Virus record (IMG/VR): IMGVR_UViG_3300024518_005059 | Coordinates: 1 to 43,095 of that record | Source: a virus | Strand: one strand, 5' to 3' | DNA length: 43,095 bases | Part shown: piece by piece, positions 39,365 to 43,095 of the stretch | How positions within the stretch are numbered: position 1 is the first letter of the stretch | How the letters are laid out: every line of letters begins with the position of its first letter | Position numbers and translations under genes: made by a program | The notes under the pieces: generated by a model | What the model saw: only the letters and a program-made list of their open reading frames with translations | What the model was told of the DNA's origin: nothing | The model's database searches: none

Positions 39365-40531
39365 ATGACACATAACCTATTTTCGCCCAGCAGCGCATCC
39401 ATCTGGCAGCACTGCCTACAGTCCCAACTTTTAAAGGGAGAGGACACCGCAGGAGAGGCCGCAAAGCGCGGCACCCTAATGCATGCAGCCCTAGAGGCGC
39501 GCATGCGCATGAAAACCGATCCTCCCTCACCTGACGGACCAGTACATGCAGATACTACAGGCATGAAGGAGCTGGGGGAAAAAGACCCAGATTGCTTGAG
39601 GCAGATTTTGGAGGCCGAGAACTTTCTTATGGCCAACTATCGCCTGAGGGACTGGCACTATTGTATAGAGTCTAGCGCACAGATATCGATACCGACCCCG
39701 TTGGGATGCACTCCGATTGGCGGGACCGCTGACTTTGCGCTAATCGGGCGCGACCCTCCTGTCTCATTCCGGACGGTGACGACCCCATCCATAGCTGTCC
39801 TGGATTTCAAGACCGGCATAATACCGGTCTCTCCAAAAAAAAACCCACAACTAACCATCTACCTGATGGGTTTTCTCAGTTCTCTTTTCATCAATCTCAA
39901 CAAGGAGGGTTGCGCTCCGGTCGTGAAGCTACAGGCCGGCATAATACAGCCGTCCGCAAATAACATAGAGGTCTGTGATATAACCTACTCTGAGCTTGAT
40001 GATCATTTTAATCAGATCACCAAAAAACTTAAGGAGGGAGATTTTGGATTTTATCCGGGCGATCATTGCAAATGGTGCAAAGCGAAAAACAACTGCCCTC
40101 GCGTAAAAGAGGCCTCGACTCTCGCTCTAGACGCTGTAGACGAAAATCTCATTTCCGATAAAAATAAATCCGAACTTTTAACTTCGGCCGCTCTCATCAA
40201 AAAATACATAGCCGAAATAGAGGAGGAATATTTAAAAAGGCTTGAGGGTGGCGAGGAGATCCCTGGCTTCGCCCGCGTGCCAGCCCGCCAACTAAAAAAG
40301 CTGGATGAAAAGGAAGCCGCCCCATTCCTACGTGGCGCGCTCGGTGGTGCGGCCTATACATCACCATCCCTCATCTCCTACTCCAAAGCTCGGGATCTCC
40401 TGATCCAAAAAGATCTAATGACCGATTCAAAACTGACCAAAAAAAGAGCGAAAGAGCGCGTATGTGAGCTGCTCGATCAGCATCTTGATCTAAAAAGACC
40501 AATAAAATACAAGCTTGCTCTTGACAGGTAG
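39365..40531 (+). CDS. DUF2800 family (Cas4/RecB-like nuclease fold)
   Basis: A 388-residue protein; the ATG at 39365 after AAAGGAAC is preferred over 39335. PD-(D/E)XK elements: His40 in RGTLMHAALE, Asp123 in GGTADFALI, Asp147 and Lys149 in AVLDFKTG, and Gln162. A Cys cluster CKWCKAKNNCPR follows, with an earlier Cys16, as in Cas4/AddB-type Fe-S nucleases. DUF2800 and DUF2815 genes occur together in many phage recombination modules, as here. Confidence 0.88.
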   Translation: MTHNLFSPSSASIWQHCLQSQLLKGEDTAGEAAKRGTLMHAALEARMRMKTDPPSPDGPVHADTTGMKELGEKDPDCLRQILEAENFLMANYRLRDWHYCIESSAQISIPTPLGCTPIGGTADFALIGRDPPVSFRTVTTPSIAVLDFKTGIIPVSPKKNPQLTIYLMGFLSSLFINLNKEGCAPVVKLQAGIIQPSANNIEVCDITYSELDDHFNQITKKLKEGDFGFYPGDHCKWCKAKNNCPRVKEASTLALDAVDENLISDKNKSELLTSAALIKKYIAEIEEEYLKRLEGGEEIPGFARVPARQLKKLDEKEAAPFLRGALGGAAYTSPSLISYSKARDLLIQKDLMTDSKLTKKRAKERVCELLDQHLDLKRPIKYKLALDR

Positions 40532-40552
40532 TCGAAACTCAGTCACACTTAC
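40521..40552 (+). promoter_or_regulatory. TTGACA with the shared AACTCAGTCAC element
   Basis: A perfect TTGACA (40521-40526) overlaps the end of the DUF2800 gene and AAACTCAGTCAC follows at 40535-40546. No good -10 box is placed 16-18 bases downstream, so this is a degenerate promoter or an operator only. Confidence 0.4.
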
Positions 40553-40594
40553 CAATCTTACTTCGTTTTTTTTTAAACTTACAAAGGAACAATC

Positions 40595-41347
40595 ATGAAC
40601 ACTAACCACTACACCCAAGAGATGCCGAAAGGCAATATAAATGACACCCTCCCCGAGCTAGAAACTACCAGGCCTGTGTTGAACTCATATCTTTCCGCCT
40701 CAAAAAAAACTCCAGGCCAATATATAATGGAGGGAGTGACTTTAATATTCTCTCAATTCGCAGAGCCTAAAGCATTTGGAGATGGTCAAAAGTTAAAATA
40801 CTCAGCTAGGGTATATTTCAAAAAAGGCTCTGACCTAGATGTATCTATAGGGGAGCTGATAGGAGTTACTGCTAAAGGTAAATTCCCACCTGAGATTTGT
40901 GCAGGATATGTTTATGGCAGAGGAGCTAAATTTGGATACTACGTGATGGACGGGGACGACCAGAGAGACAAAGAGGGAAGGCCTGTTTGCGAACCTAGAG
41001 AGTACCTGTTCGGCCAGCGACATATGAAAGCATCATCTATATACCCTCCTATCCTATACGATATTGACGGGACTCTTATAACAGAATGCCATGACGGAAT
41101 GTTTTGTCGGGAGTCAGTTTGCAGGCTGTTCGTCAGCCCTTTTGCGTTTACCGCGAATGGAGCTCATGGGGTAACTTTTAGGTTGATTGGAGTTCAAAAA
41201 ATAACAGAAGGAATCCCATCTGGCAAGCAGTCCATCTCCCAAGATGACATAATCATGTCAAAGCCAGACACCCAAGTCCTGCCTGACCACGAAATAAAAA
41301 CCGATGGAGTCTACCGAGCCAGCGATCCTAGGACATGGCACGAGTAG
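40595..41347 (+). CDS. Single-strand DNA-binding protein (DUF2815-like)
   Basis: A 250-residue protein. The order YYVMDGDDQRDKEGRPVCEP, YLFGQRHMKASS, then CRLFVSPFAFTANGAHGVTF and LIGVQKITEGIP follows the DUF2815 layout (phage T7 gp2.5-like OB-fold proteins), in which the last part is the N--GV--GL--VQK--DG pattern. The acidic region fits an SSB tail. It is placed after DUF2800, its usual partner. Confidence 0.75.
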   Translation: MNTNHYTQEMPKGNINDTLPELETTRPVLNSYLSASKKTPGQYIMEGVTLIFSQFAEPKAFGDGQKLKYSARVYFKKGSDLDVSIGELIGVTAKGKFPPEICAGYVYGRGAKFGYYVMDGDDQRDKEGRPVCEPREYLFGQRHMKASSIYPPILYDIDGTLITECHDGMFCRESVCRLFVSPFAFTANGAHGVTFRLIGVQKITEGIPSGKQSISQDDIIMSKPDTQVLPDHEIKTDGVYRASDPRTWHE

Positions 41348-41362
41348 TATATTATTTTTTAC

Positions 41363-41380
41363 GGGCTGCTCCGGCAGCCC
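41363..41380 (+). promoter_or_regulatory. Stable RNA hairpin in the leader of the VRR-NUC gene
   Basis: GGGCTGC and GCAGCCC pair around TCCG. It is followed by an AGGAG ribosome site, not by T residues, so it is not a normal terminator for this strand. The layout matches that of the hairpin at 8441-8456. Confidence 0.6.
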
Positions 41381-41401
41381 CTCTCAACAGGAGCGTTCCC
41401 A

Positions 41402-41707
41402 ATGCCCAACCTAGAAGGCTCTGAACAGAAAAAAACAATAAAATATCTCGAAACTACATTCGACGCTTTAGTGCTTAAGCACATTAGGTGTTCCGATGGT
41501 GGCGTGCCAGATTTGCAGGTTTTTTTGGGGGCACCTTACCCTGGTTTTTTCATTGAACAGAAAACTAAAAAAGGAAAACTCCTTCAATCTCAAATAGATA
41601 TGGGGGAGGAAATCAGAGGTAAGGGAGTGCTGGTGTACGTACTTTATGGTTTCGACCCGGACCGTATCGATTCAATCGTGAAAGAGGTAAAAGGGAGGCA
41701 AAAATGA
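41402..41707 (+). CDS. VRR-NUC domain nuclease
   Basis: A 101-residue single-domain protein with GGVPDL (33-38, catalytic Asp37), FFIEQKTKKG (Glu52, Lys54) and LLQSQ (Gln64), the complete PD-(D/E)XK set of the VRR-NUC family, which cut structured DNA such as branched intermediates. Such stand-alone VRR-NUC genes are common next to SNF2 helicases in phages, as here. Confidence 0.88.
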   Translation: MPNLEGSEQKKTIKYLETTFDALVLKHIRCSDGGVPDLQVFLGAPYPGFFIEQKTKKGKLLQSQIDMGEEIRGKGVLVYVLYGFDPDRIDSIVKEVKGRQK

Positions 41708-42321
41708 AAGAAGCAATCTTAGCTATGTACCCGCATGTGCACTCGGGAGGTGGTCCGGAAAAAAAACAAAGACGCCCAAGGAAAGACGCGCAAGCAGACA
41801 TCATAAAAAAAGACAGTGCTACGGCGCACAGAGACGCTCAACTACGGTCGTTTGTCCGCATCGAAAAAAGAAGAGATCTCGACATCTCACTAGTGGAGGC
41901 GTGCGAAGGCATAAAAGGGAAAAGTTCATACTGCGACGGCCTCACCGTCAGTGAGGTCTACCATATCTGCGCAGGTTCTCCTTTTATTCGTCAGCTTTTT
42001 TCTTCAGATTCAGAAAAAGTAGGAATGTATAGTCTGATTCAAAAACTGGCAGATGCAGACCGCCGAACAGAACGCACGGTTAGCATTTCAGCTTTTAACC
42101 GAAACATAATTGACTATGGTGCCAAGGAGTGCGTGTCCAATCCCCCGGAATGCATACTGCACCTAGCCCAGAGAGCCCGAAATGAATACCCAGGGGCAAA
42201 AAGAAAAAAAATTTCGGGAATTTACAAATTATACCTTAATTCTCGCAAGATACGCAATTTATTTAAAGGGCCTCAACAGAACAGTAAAGGGAAAAACCAT
42301 GAAAAAAATAGAGCTGTCTAA
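41704..42321 (+). CDS. Hypothetical basic protein between nuclease and helicase
   Basis: A 205-residue protein starting inside the previous gene (ATGA-type overlap of 4 bases) and ending 23 bases into the helicase gene. A basic N-terminal region (KKQRRPRKDAQADIIKKD) is followed by helices and a basic C-terminus. Phages often encode a small transcription or packaging factor here, but I see no recognisable motif. DNA binding is possible from the charge. Confidence 0.62.
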   Translation: MKEAILAMYPHVHSGGGPEKKQRRPRKDAQADIIKKDSATAHRDAQLRSFVRIEKRRDLDISLVEACEGIKGKSSYCDGLTVSEVYHICAGSPFIRQLFSSDSEKVGMYSLIQKLADADRRTERTVSISAFNRNIIDYGAKECVSNPPECILHLAQRARNEYPGAKRKKISGIYKLYLNSRKIRNLFKGPQQNSKGKNHEKNRAV

Positions 42322-43095
42322 GCACCAGAAAATCATCCACGACGAGATGTTGAAGCATCCTAGGTACGCTGCGTTCCTGCCGACAGGAGCCGGCAAAACC
42401 CTGATGACACTAGAGGTCCTAAAAAATATAAATAAGAAAACCCTGATAGTCGCCCCCTCGCACGTCATACAGTCCACATGGGCACAGGAGATAAAAAAAT
42501 GGGGCTATGACATTACAATGGCTGACCTTAGAGGGAAAGTTTTAAACGACACTATACCTCCGGCAGATATCTACATCACGACGCCTGAAACATTAATAGG
42601 CGCAAAATTCCAAACGATATACCCGCGCCTAAAGTGTGAAGCAATCGTCCTAGATGAGAGTTCAAAATTTAAAAATGTCAGCTCGAAAAGAACGAAATGG
42701 ATGCGTAAAGAGTGCGGGAATTTCAAGCATTGCTATCTCTTGAGCGCAACACCGGCCCCCAGAAGTCTAGAGAATTTATGGCCTCAGTTTTATTTCGTTG
42801 ATTTTGGCGAACGTCTCGAAAGGACGATAACCAACTACAGACGTATGTATTTTATGCAGGTCGGTCCAGTGGAATATTCAAAATATGAAATCCTGCCTGG
42901 GGCCTCGGAAAAAATCTACCTGAAAATAGAAGACAGGGCAAAATCTGTGAAGGTGAACAATGGGAAGGTTCTTCACAGTGACGTAATCGTTCTCCCAACT
43001 CCGAAAACGCTCAGTTTGATTTCAGATACAAAAAATGGATGCGTAAAATTAGACCCGGAAAATAAAATCCACATCCACAATATAGCCACAAAATT
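42299..43095 (+). CDS. SNF2-family helicase, N-terminal part (continues at 1..526)
   Basis: A partial gene running off the window, 265 complete codons. Walker A PTGAGKT (28-34), motif Ia IVAPSHVIQSTW, DEXX box VLDESS (118-122 region), motif III LLSATPAP (147-154) define an SF2 helicase of the small phage SNF2 type. The last two bases (TT) plus the first base of the window complete a Leu codon, and the frame goes on into 2..526. Confidence 0.93.
   Translation, partial: MKKIELSKHQKIIHDEMLKHPRYAAFLPTGAGKTLMTLEVLKNINKKTLIVAPSHVIQSTWAQEIKKWGYDITMADLRGKVLNDTIPPADIYITTPETLIGAKFQTIYPRLKCEAIVLDESSKFKNVSSKRTKWMRKECGNFKHCYLLSATPAPRSLENLWPQFYFVDFGERLERTITNYRRMYFMQVGPVEYSKYEILPGASEKIYLKIEDRAKSVKVNNGKVLHSDVIVLPTPKTLSLISDTKNGCVKLDPENKIHIHNIATK

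Noticed and set aside
41363-41380. Rho-independent terminator after the DUF2815-like gene
   Set aside because: The T-rich stretch is before, not after, the hairpin on the plus strand, and the next gene of the same operon follows at once.

Overview
The window reads as one complete or near-complete genome of a tailed phage with a contractile tail (myovirus type), opened inside a helicase gene. The last 797 bases encode the N-terminal half of an SNF2-type helicase and the first 526 bases encode its C-terminal half. The two ends join in frame, which suggests a circular or circularly permuted molecule. I see no integrase, transposase, DNA polymerase, tRNA or rRNA, and no bacterial housekeeping genes.

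Layout. A divergent control region with origin-like repeats lies at about 37.4-37.9 kb. To its right, and across the window ends, the plus strand carries a replication/recombination block (37.9-43.1 kb and 1-0.5 kb): two DUF2800-type nuclease-fold proteins, a DUF2815-type single-strand DNA-binding protein, a VRR-NUC nuclease and the SNF2 helicase. A long accessory block of small genes follows (0.5-12.2 kb). To its left, the minus strand carries a primase-polymerase/SF3 helicase (37.4-35.3 kb). A strong sigma70-type promoter then opens the late operon, which runs HTH protein, terminase subunits, portal, MuF-like protein, protease/scaffold, capsid, head-tail connectors, DUF3383 sheath, tube, tail chaperone with a -1 frame extension, tape measure, baseplate (hub, spike, gp25-like wedge, gpJ, gpI), fibre-like proteins and finally holin/transglycosylase/Rz/Rz1. 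The two transcription directions meet at about 12.1 kb.

The accessory block is the unusual part. It starts with a CsrA-like protein whose fold is interrupted by an insert of about 63 residues. Next come ankyrin-like proteins, two of which end in a domain that closely resembles the C-terminal domain of the RNA polymerase alpha subunit. Then follow at least five ankyrin proteins sharing an N-terminal tag, duplicated small genes, decayed copies and small membrane proteins. Several sigma70-like promoters here share an AACTSAGTCAC element in the spacer. I infer that this block manipulates host transcription and translation, and possibly a eukaryotic partner of the host.

Host. Ankyrin proteins and CsrA variants are common in intracellular Gammaproteobacteria such as Legionellales, but the sequence does not prove the host. 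Frequent AGA/AGG/ATA codons and many CTAG tetranucleotides argue against an enterobacterial host. Two sequence-level anomalies deserve checking: the major capsid gene is broken by an apparent one-base deletion, and the terS/terL junction is tandemly duplicated.
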